This document shows positions 8,723 to 22,893 of a stretch of 64,000 bases of DNA, one piece after another. The translations under genes were made by a program, and so were the position numbers. The stretch covers positions 4,865,501 through 4,929,500 of the forward strand of contig NZ_CP012602.1 in NCBI RefSeq assembly GCF_001278805.1, given 5' to 3'. The DNA is from Bacillus sp. FJAT-18017 (GTDB taxonomy: Bacteria > Bacillota > Bacilli > Bacillales > Cytobacillaceae). The notes below the pieces were generated by a model. The model made no database searches and was not told the origin of the DNA. It worked only from the letters and a program-made list of their open reading frames with translations. The stretch's first letter is position 1. Every line of letters begins with the position of its first letter.

Positions 8723-8791
8723 TATAATAAGGTAAATATCTCCCTCATTAGGGAATCTAAGATAAATACGCGTTTCAGTGGAGGATTTAGA

Positions 8792-9784
8792 ATGAGATTA
8801 AGTGTCCTGGACCAATCCGTTATCAGACAAGGGGAATCGGCAAGTGATGCATTGCAAAACACGGTGAAGCTTGCCCAGCATACGGAAAAGCTGGGATACA
8901 GCAGATTTTGGGTTGCCGAGCACCATAACAGCAACGGAATCGCAGGGTCGTCTCCCCAGGTTCTCATTTCACATATTGCTTCAAAAACGAATAAAATCCG
9001 CGTTGGCTCGGGTGGAGTTCTGCTCCCACAATACAGTCCCTTGAAAATTGCAGAAGACTTCAAGCTTCTTGAAGCTCTGTATCCAAACCGAATTGATTTG
9101 GGAATCGGACGCTCTCCTGGTGGTGCTCCTGCAACAAGGCAGGCATTGACTGATGGATTGAGTAAAAGCATGAACGAGTTTCCGAGGCAGGTCAGGGATT
9201 TGCAGGGCTTTTTGCAAAATCGGCTTCCTGAAGGTCACGCATTTCATCATGTGAAGGCGTTCCCGGAATCCAGCTCAATTCCGGATGTATGGATGCTGGG
9301 TGTTACCAAAAGAGGGGCTAGGCTCGCTGCAGAAAGTGGCACAGCCTTTACATTCGGACATTTCATTATCCCATCTGGCGGAAAACAGGCTGTGGACCAT
9401 TATTTTGATACCTTTCAGCCCTCCCCCCTGCTCGCAATGCAGAAAGCAAATGTCTGTATTTTTGTCGTGTGCGCGCAAACTCAGGAAGAGGCCGAAGAGC
9501 AGGCGCTTACCCAGGATTTATGGCTGCTGGCTGTTGAAAGAGGCATGGATACAAGAATTCCTTCCCCTGAACAGGCGAGGAGCATGTCCTTAACAGCTGA
9601 AGACAAAGACAAGATACGGAAGAACAGAAAGCGGATGATTATCGGTACTCCTCAAAGCGTAAGGGATGAGCTACTACGTCTCAGTGAAATGTATCAAACC
9701 AACGAGTTCATGATTATCAACAATGTGCATGACCACGATGCCAAAATGAAAACTTATACGTTATTGGCAGAAACATTTCTATGA
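8792..9784 (+). CDS. LLM-class flavin-dependent oxidoreductase, MsnO8-like
   Basis: A 330-residue luciferase-family flavoprotein. It opens with LSVLDQS and has SRFWVAEHHN near residues 37-46, KIRVGSGGVLLPQYSPLKIAEDF near 68-90 and DLGIGRSPGG near 103-112, which together mark the MsnO8-like group (B. subtilis YwcH/YceB type). The substrate is unknown. It shares only fold-level similarity with the oxidoreductase at 1857, so the two are not recent duplicates. A GGAGG site precedes the ATG, and a strong terminator follows within three bases of the stop, suggesting a single-gene unit. Confidence 0.88.
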   Translation: MRLSVLDQSVIRQGESASDALQNTVKLAQHTEKLGYSRFWVAEHHNSNGIAGSSPQVLISHIASKTNKIRVGSGGVLLPQYSPLKIAEDFKLLEALYPNRIDLGIGRSPGGAPATRQALTDGLSKSMNEFPRQVRDLQGFLQNRLPEGHAFHHVKAFPESSSIPDVWMLGVTKRGARLAAESGTAFTFGHFIIPSGGKQAVDHYFDTFQPSPLLAMQKANVCIFVVCAQTQEEAEEQALTQDLWLLAVERGMDTRIPSPEQARSMSLTAEDKDKIRKNRKRMIIGTPQSVRDELLRLSEMYQTNEFMIINNVHDHDAKMKTYTLLAETFL

Positions 9785-9786
9785 CC

Positions 9787-9817
9787 AGAGCATCCATTTC
9801 GGTGGATGCTCTTTTTT
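9787..9817 (+). terminator. Intrinsic terminator
   Basis: AGAGCATCCA and TGGATGCTCT form a ten-base stem followed by a T run, right after the flavin oxidoreductase stop codon. Confidence 0.9.
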
Positions 9818-9887
9818 GGAAAAATCCACCTCAGAGCAATGGTTTTCCTTTAGAATGTAGTTAACTCTTTCCAACCTGGAGGTAAGT

Positions 9888-10496
9888 ATGTCCATAAATA
9901 TTTATGCACTATATGTAAAAACGGCGAAAGCAAATGTGAAAAAATTTCTGAGTTACTGGCTTAGCCAGACACATGGTGAATTACCGACTATCCAAAATGA
10001 TCAGGATCCAGTCTTTGATTTTTTCAAAAATGAAGTTCCTGCCTATTTTGCTGTTAGTCAACATAAAGAAGGCTGGATTTCAATTCTCCATGACTCCTAT
10101 GAACCACAGCTGGACTTAGCCAATTTGCTTTCTGCTGAATTTAATTCTACTGTCATCCAGGCAATCGGCCAAAGTACGGTAGACACCTATATGGTCAGTG
10201 TCCATAATGGCGGCGAACTGATTCGAAAGCTTCATAGCGGAGAGGATACAGAAGGGTTTGAACAGGAAGGTTCTCCATTCCCTTTTGAAAAAGAAATACT
10301 GGCACGTGTAGACAATGAAACTCATTTCTTTGATTATGATGACATGCAGGAGTTCTGCAAGAACTTTGGAATTGACCTTTTAGGAGAAGAAACCCAAAAC
10401 GACAGGCACTGGACTGTGATCAAGATTTTGGAAAAAGCGGCACAAGTGAAAGATTCCTTCTTAAAGGCATTAACACGGAAACTCCGCGGAAAGTAA
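9888..10496 (+). CDS. Hypothetical soluble protein
   Basis: A 202-residue acidic protein with no signal peptide or membrane helix. The first 110 residues look like a mixed alpha/beta domain (NIYALYVKTAKANVKKFLSYWL, then FAVSQHKEGWISILHDSY), and the C-terminal part is helical with a basic end. GGAGGTAAGT precedes the ATG, and a bidirectional terminator follows. I do not recognise the family. It lies alone between the oxidoreductase and the end of the sugar operon, so no role is proposed. Confidence 0.75.
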   Translation: MSINIYALYVKTAKANVKKFLSYWLSQTHGELPTIQNDQDPVFDFFKNEVPAYFAVSQHKEGWISILHDSYEPQLDLANLLSAEFNSTVIQAIGQSTVDTYMVSVHNGGELIRKLHSGEDTEGFEQEGSPFPFEKEILARVDNETHFFDYDDMQEFCKNFGIDLLGEETQNDRHWTVIKILEKAAQVKDSFLKALTRKLRGK

Positions 10497-10524
10497 AAAT
10501 GCTGCGGATTTATGAACCAACAAA

Positions 10525-10555
10525 AAAGAGGCTTCCATCCTAATGGAGCCTCTTT
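10525..10555. terminator. Bidirectional terminator
   Basis: AAAGAGGCTTCCA and TGGAGCCTCTTT form a long stem between the convergent hypothetical gene and the LacI-type gene. Confidence 0.9.
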
Positions 10556-10597
10556 CTTATTTGGCGAGCAAGGTTGCAATCCGCATTTGCCAATGTT

Positions 10598-11596
<999 letters not shown>

Positions 11597-11643
11597 TTAT
11601 CTCCTACTACTATTTAATTTCTTATCTTCACTTTTCTACATAT

Positions 11644-12525
11644 TCAACTAATTTCCTTTAATTTTTTCCTTTTAAAAATAGCAGGCTTTGTTTCTGAAAT
11701 CATAATTGCGCTTAGAATTAAAATCGCGCCAATCAGCATTTTGATTGTCATAACCTCACCCAAAAGCGCTACCGAAAAGACCATTCCCCAAAAGGATTCA
11801 GTCGAAAGGATGATTGCAGCAGTTGTTTCTGACATCCATTTTTGAGCCACGGTCTGGAGCAGGTAGGCAACTGTTGTTGAAAACACCCCTAAATACAATA
11901 GCGACAGCATCCCTTCACTCTCAATATGGCCGACGGGGTCACCCTTGAAAATAACTACTATCAGGCCAATTGCCGCAGCTGCAATCATTTGCATTAAGGT
12001 TAATAGGATTGGATCCGAATCTTTCACATACTTTGCCGTATAAAAAATTTGAAGCGCAAAGAAGACAGCACATCCGAGGGTCAGCAGATCGCCAATATTG
12101 ACTCCTCCAGTTACCTTGAGCGAAAGGACCCCGACCCCAACCATCGCCATAATCGCACCAACTAATTCAAATGTGTCTACCTTTCTTTTATAAAAGATAA
12201 ATGCGATAAAAGGGACTATAACAACATTAACGGCTGTTAAGAATGCATTTTTAGACGGTGTCGTAAATTGAAGGCCCACCGTTTGGAGGGCAAATGCCCC
12301 ATAAAGGAAAATCCCCAATATTACACCCTGGGTAATCGTCTTTCGGCTTATGCCTTTTAATTTTCGAAAAAATATCGCACATAAGATAATTGCACCTATC
12401 ACAAATCTGCCAGCCAAAATCTGATACGGTGTCCAATGGTCAAGGGCTATCGCGCTTGCCACGAACCCGCTGCCCCATATGACGGCTGTGATTGTTAGAA
12501 AAATTTCACCTAGATACTTTCGCAT
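11644..12525 (-). CDS. EamA/DMT-family membrane transporter
   Basis: A 293-residue protein with about ten membrane helices in two EamA repeats. Family features include AVIWGSGFVASAIALDHWTPYQILAGRFVIGA at residues 16-47 and the repeated TTVAYLLQTVAQKW...ILSTESFWGMVFSVALLGEVM toward the C-terminus. Such carriers export or exchange metabolites. Its ATG directly abuts the stop of the GH63-like gene, so the two are translationally linked. A DMT carrier inside a sugar catabolic operon is unusual; it may export a sugar or by-product (inference). Confidence 0.88.
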   Translation of the reverse strand: MRKYLGEIFLTITAVIWGSGFVASAIALDHWTPYQILAGRFVIGAIILCAIFFRKLKGISRKTITQGVILGIFLYGAFALQTVGLQFTTPSKNAFLTAVNVVIVPFIAFIFYKRKVDTFELVGAIMAMVGVGVLSLKVTGGVNIGDLLTLGCAVFFALQIFYTAKYVKDSDPILLTLMQMIAAAAIGLIVVIFKGDPVGHIESEGMLSLLYLGVFSTTVAYLLQTVAQKWMSETTAAIILSTESFWGMVFSVALLGEVMTIKMLIGAILILSAIMISETKPAIFKRKKLKEIS

Positions 12526-14208
12526 TTAATCCTCCCCGAACCTGTCATGTAAAAGCTGCAGGAAGACACTCGAGGTCCATGTGAACGAGGTATCAACCAA
12601 ACCTTTGCCTGTGAATGGATCGAAGTTTTCGGCCATTCCGCCTTGCAGTGTCAGATCAAGGAACTTGTTCCGCAGCCTCCCAGCCGTGTCATTATATCCA
12701 TTCACCTTTAGTGCATGAATAAATAAATACGTGACTGGTGCCCAGATTGGTCCGAGCCAATAGCCATTTTCTTTATAATAAGGACTTGACGGGCTCTCAG
12801 TTGCAAGGCCAAATTTCGTTTCAAACCGTTCTTCAAGGTCGACTACGAGATTGTCCATAACGGCTTTTTCCAGTCGGTAGCCAATCAACACTGGCAGCCT
12901 GAGGATTAAGCTGGAGCGGATCGCTATCGGTTCAGCATCTTTTCCGAATCTGCCATAAAAGCCATCCTCATCATACAACCTCTCCATTAGCAGGCTGAAC
13001 ATCGAATCTGCTCTATCCTTATAGGAAGCGGATTCTTCTTTCTCACCAAGAATCTTAGCAAAAGATGCCATTATATCATATGTGCGGATGAGAAAGCTTG
13101 CCAGGTCGGGAGCTTCTACAGGCATGCCAGCGTGGAACAATGAAGCGTTATCCCAGCCCGAATCATTTCCGTGTTTGTAATGGGGAAGACATCCATCAAA
13201 CGTCCGGTAACTGTCATAATACACCAATACTTCTTTCGTGGATTCATAGACTTCCCTAAGCCGGCCCTCATCCTTGAAGTAGTCGTTTTTTTGCATCAAC
13301 TGTTCATACACATAAGCAAAAACAGGCGGCTTTATGCAATTGTAGGAAATAAACTTATCATTTACAAAATCCGGATATGCGCCCGATTCATCCTGGGTAT
13401 CCATGAAGATTTTCAATTGGCTGTAGGCAAGTTCAGGGTGTTCCTTGCCCAGGTTCAAGGCATTGAAGCAGTTGTCCCAGGACCAAATATTGTACATCCA
13501 AAGCTTGGACATATACATGGCATAATCTTTTAACAGGCCATGCGGATAGACGACGCTTGACCAAGTAATATACGCTGCTCTTTCAATCGACGGGAGATAC
13601 TTACTCTCTAATTTCACAGGAGCCATCGATTGGAACCAAGCCTGATAAATTTTAGTGACCTTTTCTTTCCCCTCTTGAAACGAAAGATATTCTTTTTCTT
13701 TGTACACAGTCCGATAGCTTTCAAGAACAAAGTGGCCTTTGCCTAAGCGAATATCTATAAATTCATTTCCAATCACATTCCAGGGTGCCTGGACATCCAT
13801 TACCCCATTTAAATTAACGAGCATTAGCTTTATTTCCTTAGGGTAAATATGATATTCATACATCCCTTCCTGCAATTCCATCATCGAATCATATTTACCT
13901 TTATCAGCAGTCAGCCTTAATTCTGCACCCCTTACTTCAATATGGAGTTCATCCTCCTTAGGAAGGACAATTTCGGCAACTGCTTCTCCAGATCCTTTTA
14001 TAAAAAATTGAATAGAGACTTCCGTTGCATGGACTTCAAATTCCTGGTCAAGCCCGTCTTTTAGCACACCCACCTTGAACAAACGGGACGGGGCATCATC
14101 GCCCCCGTGAACGTCCCTTATATAAATATCCTTCGAATCCTTTTCCTCCGAAATACAGAAATAGGAGCCAAATCTCGAATAAGGAATTTCTTTAATATTT
14201 AGTTTCAT
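12526..14208 (-). CDS. GH63/GH37-like glycoside hydrolase
   Basis: A 560-residue intracellular (alpha/alpha)6-barrel glycosidase. The N-terminal 190 residues are beta-rich. The barrel carries motifs of GH63 and trehalase-like enzymes: WSWDN at 242-246, GNDSGWDN at 347-354 with D349 as likely acid, GYWLGPIWAPV at 482-492, and AENFDPFTG at 526-534 with E527 as likely base. No signal peptide is seen. It lies between lacZ and the EamA gene in the LacI-controlled operon, so it probably acts on a sugar that enters through the ABC transporter. GH63 members cleave alpha-glucosides or mannosylglycerate-type substrates; the exact substrate is open. Confidence 0.82.
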   Translation of the reverse strand: MKLNIKEIPYSRFGSYFCISEEKDSKDIYIRDVHGGDDAPSRLFKVGVLKDGLDQEFEVHATEVSIQFFIKGSGEAVAEIVLPKEDELHIEVRGAELRLTADKGKYDSMMELQEGMYEYHIYPKEIKLMLVNLNGVMDVQAPWNVIGNEFIDIRLGKGHFVLESYRTVYKEKEYLSFQEGKEKVTKIYQAWFQSMAPVKLESKYLPSIERAAYITWSSVVYPHGLLKDYAMYMSKLWMYNIWSWDNCFNALNLGKEHPELAYSQLKIFMDTQDESGAYPDFVNDKFISYNCIKPPVFAYVYEQLMQKNDYFKDEGRLREVYESTKEVLVYYDSYRTFDGCLPHYKHGNDSGWDNASLFHAGMPVEAPDLASFLIRTYDIMASFAKILGEKEESASYKDRADSMFSLLMERLYDEDGFYGRFGKDAEPIAIRSSLILRLPVLIGYRLEKAVMDNLVVDLEERFETKFGLATESPSSPYYKENGYWLGPIWAPVTYLFIHALKVNGYNDTAGRLRNKFLDLTLQGGMAENFDPFTGKGLVDTSFTWTSSVFLQLLHDRFGED

Positions 14209-14224
14209 CCTATCTCTCCTAGCC

Positions 14225-14265
14225 GGGGTCAGACCCTTACCCCCAGGGGGTAGGGGTCTGACCCC
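14225..14265. repeat. REP-like GC-rich palindrome between lacZ and the GH63 gene
   Basis: GGGGTCAGACCC and GGGTCTGACCCC flank an inner CCCCCAGGGGG inverted repeat, giving a nested palindrome within a co-directional operon. It could slow transcription or protect upstream mRNA. Similar short GGGAC/GTCCC palindromes recur elsewhere in the window. Confidence 0.75.
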
Positions 14266-14282
14266 TCCTTACTTTTTTAACT

Positions 14283-14309
14283 GAATAAGCAGGGTTTCCC
14301 CTGCTTATT
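14283..14309. other. Hairpin in the lacZ-GH63 intergenic gap
   Basis: AATAAGCAGGG and CCCTGCTTATT form an eleven-base stem just 3' of lacZ on the minus strand. No T run follows in the direction of lacZ transcription, so a stabilising or processing hairpin seems more likely than a terminator. Confidence 0.55.
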
Positions 14310-14323
14310 GGATTTTGGTTTGG

Positions 14324-18223
<3,900 letters not shown>

Positions 18224-18224
<1 letters not shown>

Positions 18225-19159
18225 TATTTTTTACCTCCCTTTTTTTCTCTTTTTACTTCAGCTTCATAGAACACCCATGCCGAAGAAGATTTAAAGATTA
18301 ACAGCGTCAGGAGCAGGATAATGATAAACATAAACCATGCGTTTGCGCTGGCATATCCGAGTTCATGGTGCTTAAATGCATTGTTATAAACGAATAATCC
18401 ATAGAAATACGTGGATTTTAATGGGCCTCCGCCAGTCAGAAGCAATACAAGCGTCAGCTGCTGGAGTGCGGCAATGACAGAAGTAATCAGATTAAAGAGA
18501 ATGGTTGGTGTAATGGTAGGAATCGTAATACTAAAAAATTGGCGAAGTGGTCCTGCCCCATCAATCGAAGCAGCTTCATACATTTCAATCGGTATACTTT
18601 TAATATCGGTATAGAAAATTAGCATCATGGTCCCTACGCCCCAGGCGCTGGCTATAACGATCGTTACAATCGCCCATTTGGGGTCGATCAGCCAACTTGG
18701 CCCATCAATTCCAATAAAAGATAGGAGATAGTTAAAGACCCCGTACTCTGTATTGAACATCCATCCCCAGATAATCGATACCGCAACACCTGATACGACT
18801 GCAGGCAGATAAAAGATGGTTCTGAACGCCTTGATACCTTTAACCGGCTGAGTAATCAGCATGGCAAGAATGAGCGCGATGATAAGGTTAAGCGGAACAA
18901 AAATAAGGGCAAATTTAAACGTGATGATAAGAGAATCATAGAACTGAGGGTCATCCGTAAACATCTTAGTAAAGTTGCCCATTCCAACAAACTTCGCTTC
19001 ACCGGCAATCGGCCAATCAAATAAACTCATTACCAATGAAAAAGCTAAAGGTCCCAGCGTGAACACGATAAACCCTATAATCCATGGCAAGATAAATAAA
19101 TATGGCACTCTCTTACGGACTAATGTGAACTTTTTTTGTTTTTCCTTTTTAGTAAACAT
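18224..19159 (-). CDS. Sugar ABC transporter permease, MalF type
   Basis: A 311-residue permease with six predicted helices. A short basic N-terminus precedes the first helix (LFILPWIIGFIVFTLGPLAFSL), and the EAA loop reads YEAASIDGAGPLRQFFSITIP near residues 205-225. It forms the transmembrane pore with the MalG-type protein encoded next. It lies between the substrate-binding lipoprotein gene (114 bases upstream) and the second permease (one-base overlap), the usual order for a sugar importer. Confidence 0.94.
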
Positions 19160-19273
19160 ATTTTTCCCTCTTAATGGTTTGACCTTGAAAACAATAACCG
19201 CTCTTTATAAAGGAAGAATGAGAAGAAAATCGCTTTGTTAACGACTCATCCTCATTCTCCCAAGTGAATGATT

Positions 19274-20512
19274 TTACTTAACTAGACTATTAAGCGCTTC
19301 TTTAGGTTCTACTCGGGTGCTAGGATTAAAGATTTGTTCGAAGACCAAACCTAAGTCCTCTGACAATTGACTCCAGTCTTCTGTGATAAACGAAGTTGGT
19401 GTATACTCATCACTTTGTTCAAGCATGTTGTAGAATACCTTTTTAATTGGGTCTTCTTGAAGTTTCTCTGATTCAACTACACTCTTAAGGACTGGCAATT
19501 CGAAAGAAAGCCTTTCTTTGTTGGCCTGCTCGCCTGTCCAGAATTCCATGAACCTGAACGCTTCTTCCTTATGCTCGGAATCCTTAGACATCGCAATACC
19601 CGAGGAACTTACGATACTAGCACTTGGTTTGTCACCGAACGACGGGATTTCAACAACACCAAAATTGATACCAGCTTCTTCAAAAGCTGACAGGTACCAG
19701 GCACCGTTGACAATCATACCAACCTTGCCTGACTTCATTTCTGTGTCACCCCATCCTTCAGAGGTGATCGCTATATCCTTTTTAAGCATATCCTGGAACA
19801 TTTCAAAGGTTTCGACTGACTTAGCAGAATTCAAATTCCCTTTCAAGTTCCCTTTTTCATCAGCATAGGAAGTGCCGTTGCCCCATAGATACATTTCAAA
19901 GTCATATGGGTCTGGTTTTCCAGGGAAAGCAAATCCTGTTGTCTTCTTGCCTTTGTCTGTCAGCTTTTCAGCGGCTGCCTGAAAATCATCCCATGTCCAT
20001 CCAGCTTGAGGATACTCAATGCCTGCCTGGTCAAACAGGTCTTTATTGTAATAAACAACATGAGTTGTGTAGCCTACTGGAAGACCATAAATATCGTCTC
20101 CTACAGAGTTGTAGTTCCATAGTGTTTCATAGAAATTATTTTTGTATTCATCGCCACGGTCTTTAATAAATGAATCAAGTGGTTCGAGCGCTTCTTTATA
20201 TTGAGGATAATTCCACATATACATTACATCCGGAGCATCCTTTGCTCCAATACCTGCGGTGATTTTCGTATCATAATCCCCACCGTATGCTTCTAAAACT
20301 ACTTTTATATCTTTGTTTTCTGCATTGAATTGATCAATTAGTTTTTGCTGGAGTTTAACATCGTCTCCTACATCCCATGTAGCAAAGCGAACCGTTACTT
20401 TACCATCCTCATCTTGTTTACTATTTGCTCCAGACGAACTGCATGCTGATAAAAATAAAGAGAGTACTAAAGTTAAAACGAGAAATAAATGCATTTTTGA
20501 AACCTTCATCAT
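19274..20512 (-). CDS. Sugar-binding lipoprotein of the ABC importer
   Basis: A 412-residue family 1 extracellular solute-binding protein. The signal peptide ends in the lipobox LSAC with the lipidated cysteine at about residue 24. The mature part has family blocks such as VRFATWDVGD, DAPDVMYMWNYPQYKEAL and a tryptophan-rich cleft (AGWTWDDFQAAAEKL). It delivers the sugar to the two permeases encoded next. Two ATG codons lie side by side; the second (20509) has better spacing from GGAGGG. It is the first gene of the operon, and its promoter carries a palindromic operator. Confidence 0.93.
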   Translation of the reverse strand: MMKVSKMHLFLVLTLVLSLFLSACSSSGANSKQDEDGKVTVRFATWDVGDDVKLQQKLIDQFNAENKDIKVVLEAYGGDYDTKITAGIGAKDAPDVMYMWNYPQYKEALEPLDSFIKDRGDEYKNNFYETLWNYNSVGDDIYGLPVGYTTHVVYYNKDLFDQAGIEYPQAGWTWDDFQAAAEKLTDKGKKTTGFAFPGKPDPYDFEMYLWGNGTSYADEKGNLKGNLNSAKSVETFEMFQDMLKKDIAITSEGWGDTEMKSGKVGMIVNGAWYLSAFEEAGINFGVVEIPSFGDKPSASIVSSSGIAMSKDSEHKEEAFRFMEFWTGEQANKERLSFELPVLKSVVESEKLQEDPIKKVFYNMLEQSDEYTPTSFITEDWSQLSEDLGLVFEQIFNPSTRVEPKEALNSLVK

Positions 20513-20537
20513 ATCCCTCCTAGCTGTTTATAAGAGT

Positions 20538-20566
20538 ATAATAGATTAGATTTTACTAAAAGTAAA
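20538..20566 (-). promoter_or_regulatory. Sugar operon promoter with LacI-type operator on the -35
   Basis: On the minus strand TTTACT (20566-20561) and TATTAT (20543-20538) are 17 bases apart. The -35 is one arm of the inverted repeat TTTACT-AAA-AGTAAA (20552-20566), so a bound repressor would block RNA polymerase. A second TTTACTAAAA half-site lies at about 20582-20591. The LacI-family protein at the operon end is the obvious binder (inference). Confidence 0.65.
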
Positions 20567-20945
20567 CCCTTTCATTTATGTTTTTACTAAAATATTTTTA
20601 AAAAGTTTTAATTTTATAAATTTCTCGAGGGAGCGATTCAAAAGGCCTCTAAATATGCGTTTTATTAGAAATTACATCTGTAAACAATATTGATATTGGC
20701 ACCTTTCACAGCGGAACAACCTAAATAATTGGATTTTTTACTAAAATTGTAAGATGAGCAGTAAAACTATAAACAATCTTTAAATCCGACATCTACCTAT
20801 TCATTAAATCATCTTAGTACAGGTGTTGCTTCCATTTCAGTGAATAAGCTGATTCTAAAAACTTTTCCCCCGGAAGGCTTATTCTGAGTAAGAAACCTTT
20901 TCCAAGGGTATGATTACTATTGTGAAATTAAGGAGGGGTATACAT

Positions 20946-21662
20946 ATGATTTCTTTAAAAGGAAAGAATGCAATTATCACTGGAGCAGGCAGAGGTATTG
21001 GGCGTGCGATTGCGATGGAACTTGCAAAAGAAGGTGTTAATGTGGGATTGATTGGATTGAGCATGTCCAATCTTGAAAAAGTCAGCACCGAGCTGGATCA
21101 ATACGATGTAAATGTTTCAGCAGCTTCCGCCAATGTCACTGACCCAGAGGCGGTCACACATGCTGTTGAGCATATCAAAGCCGACCTGGGGCATATTGAT
21201 ATCCTTATAAACAATGCCGGCATCGGGAAATTCGGAGGCTTCCTTGAAATGGAACCTGACGAATGGGAGAACATCATCAAAGTAAACTTGATGGGTGTTT
21301 ACAATGTCACAAGGGCGGTATTGCCCGGGATGGTTGAACGGAAAACGGGAGACATCGTAAATATCTCTTCAACCGCTGGACAAAAAGGCGCGCCAGTTAC
21401 AAGTGCCTATAGCGCATCCAAATTTGCAGTACTAGGCTTGACTGAGTCCTTGGCACTTGAGGTTCGCAAGCACAACATCCGCGTTACCGCATTAACACCG
21501 AGCACCGTCGTCACTGACTTAGCGGTAGAAACAAATTTGATTAGCGGTGACCCTGAACGAGTGATGCATCCAGAGGATTTGGCAGAATATCTCGTTGCCG
21601 GACTGAAATTGAATCCAAGAGTATTTGTAAAATCCGCGGGACTTTGGTCGACAAATCCGTAA
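20946..21662 (+). CDS. SDR-family 3-ketoacyl-ACP reductase-like protein
   Basis: A 238-residue classical short-chain dehydrogenase. It has the NAD(P) loop TGAGRGIG (12-19), NNAG (89-92), and the catalytic S141/S142, Y155 and K159 (YSASK). It resembles FabG-like 3-oxoacyl-ACP reductases, but many relatives act on other carbonyls. The start at 20946 has AAGGAGGGG directly upstream; an upstream in-frame extension from 20910 would include this site and is unlikely. The gene is divergent from the sugar operon and ends at its own terminator. The about 430 bases between the two hold the operon promoter and otherwise no visible gene. Confidence 0.9.
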   Translation: MISLKGKNAIITGAGRGIGRAIAMELAKEGVNVGLIGLSMSNLEKVSTELDQYDVNVSAASANVTDPEAVTHAVEHIKADLGHIDILINNAGIGKFGGFLEMEPDEWENIIKVNLMGVYNVTRAVLPGMVERKTGDIVNISSTAGQKGAPVTSAYSASKFAVLGLTESLALEVRKHNIRVTALTPSTVVTDLAVETNLISGDPERVMHPEDLAEYLVAGLKLNPRVFVKSAGLWSTNP

Positions 21663-21687
21663 CCAGATCTTGAAATTCATAACTTAA

Positions 21688-21735
21688 AAAGAAGGATTGT
21701 CCTGCGCATCATAAGCATGAACATCCTTCTTTTAT
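21688..21735 (+). terminator. Intrinsic terminator after the SDR gene
   Basis: AAAGAAGGAT and ATCCTTCTTTT pair across a loop of about 25 bases and are followed by further T residues. Confidence 0.7.
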
Positions 21736-21881
21736 TAATTATAAAGCCTTAAAATGGCTTACCTTTATTCAACAACAAGCCGATTTCTTTGTTTCTAAAA
21801 ATTATAAGAACTACAATTAAAGGGATCCGGCCGACTAGGCAGACTGTATTTGATAAAAAAACTAGGAAGAGGTGGTTTATA

Positions 21882-22535
21882 GTGTCAACCAACTTTTACG
21901 ACAAATCCCATACACGTCATTTCAACAGAATAGAGGAACTAGCTCCCGAGCAAGCCGAAGCATTCTCGAAGTTTAATGAGGCAGTTTTTCAAGACGGCGC
22001 CCTTAGCAAAAAACAAAAAGAAATCGTTGCAGTGGCAATTACCCATGTTACCCAGTGCCCTTACTGCATTGATTCACACACGAAAAAGGCAAAACAAGAA
22101 GGTGCTTCCCTCGAAGAGCTTGTCGAGGCGGCATTTGTGACTGCTGGAATTGAAGCAGGAGGCGCGGTCACCCATAGTACTCACATCAAAAATGCCCAGG
22201 ACCCTGAAGCTGAGGATAACTTGTACACAAGAAGCAATCTAAAGAATCTAAGCTTTATCGGAAGGAATGCCCATGTCGGTTTTAGGGGCTACTCCAATTT
22301 CAGCGCTGCCTCAACAAAGGATGGAAAGCTCAGCAATAAATTTAAGGAAATCATCGCTGTCGCAGTGGCTCATGCTACACAATGCCCATATTGTATTGAT
22401 GTCCATACGAAAAAGGCTGTTGAAGCAGGCGCCAGTAACGAGGAGCTGTCAGAAGCAGTACTCGTTTCTTCAGCACTGCTGGCTGGCGGAGCATATGCAC
22501 ACATCGCCAACCTAATTGAAAGTTATGGGGAGTAG
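21882..22535 (+). CDS. Carboxymuconolactone decarboxylase-family protein with two AhpD-like repeats
   Basis: A 217-residue tandem duplication of the AhpD/CMD fold. Each half contains the redox motif CPYCIDxHTKKA (cysteines at 59/62 and 168/171) inside a long helix, so it is probably a thiol peroxidase-like or alkylhydroperoxidase protein. The start chosen is GTG 21882, preceded by AGAGGTGG; the open frame runs 31 codons further upstream without a ribosome binding site. It stands alone between terminators. The internal repeat makes it twice the usual CMD length. Confidence 0.9.
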   Translation: MSTNFYDKSHTRHFNRIEELAPEQAEAFSKFNEAVFQDGALSKKQKEIVAVAITHVTQCPYCIDSHTKKAKQEGASLEELVEAAFVTAGIEAGGAVTHSTHIKNAQDPEAEDNLYTRSNLKNLSFIGRNAHVGFRGYSNFSAASTKDGKLSNKFKEIIAVAVAHATQCPYCIDVHTKKAVEAGASNEELSEAVLVSSALLAGGAYAHIANLIESYGE

Positions 22536-22633
22536 GAAGGTTTTCGCAATCCGCGTTAATATGAGTAATTTTTCAAAAAAGGGTCATATGGTAAACGGTT
22601 TATAAATCCTTTATTCATTAAATATTGGTAAAT

Positions 22634-22678
22634 AAAAGGATGGTTCTGAGCTTTAAAGCTTAGAACCATCCTTTTTAT
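22634..22678. terminator. Strong intrinsic terminator
   Basis: AAAAGGATGGTTCT and AGAACCATCCTTTTT form a fourteen-base stem about 100 bases after the CMD gene. The rest of the 358-base gap to 22894 is AT-rich; a promoter for the VTC gene probably lies near 22800-22870. Confidence 0.85.
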
Positions 22679-22893
22679 TATTTGTATCGGATTCCCTGCT
22701 GGGGATTTTCCCTTCTCGCAAGGGTACATCATAGTAGTCAATTTAAAGCTTCCTTTGAGTAGTCATCCCTTTTAAGGTAGGTAATTCTACTTTTTAATTC
22801 AATTCTCATTTTCCTCTCAGAATATTTTAATAATAGGATTCTATTATTAAGCTATCTTAAAAAAACAATTAATAATTTGTAAAGAAAGGATGG

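Noticed and set aside
21789..21881. The 31-codon upstream extension of the CMD-family gene
   Set aside because: No ribosome binding site and a basic, non-family sequence; the GTG at 21882 has AGAGGTGG ahead of it.
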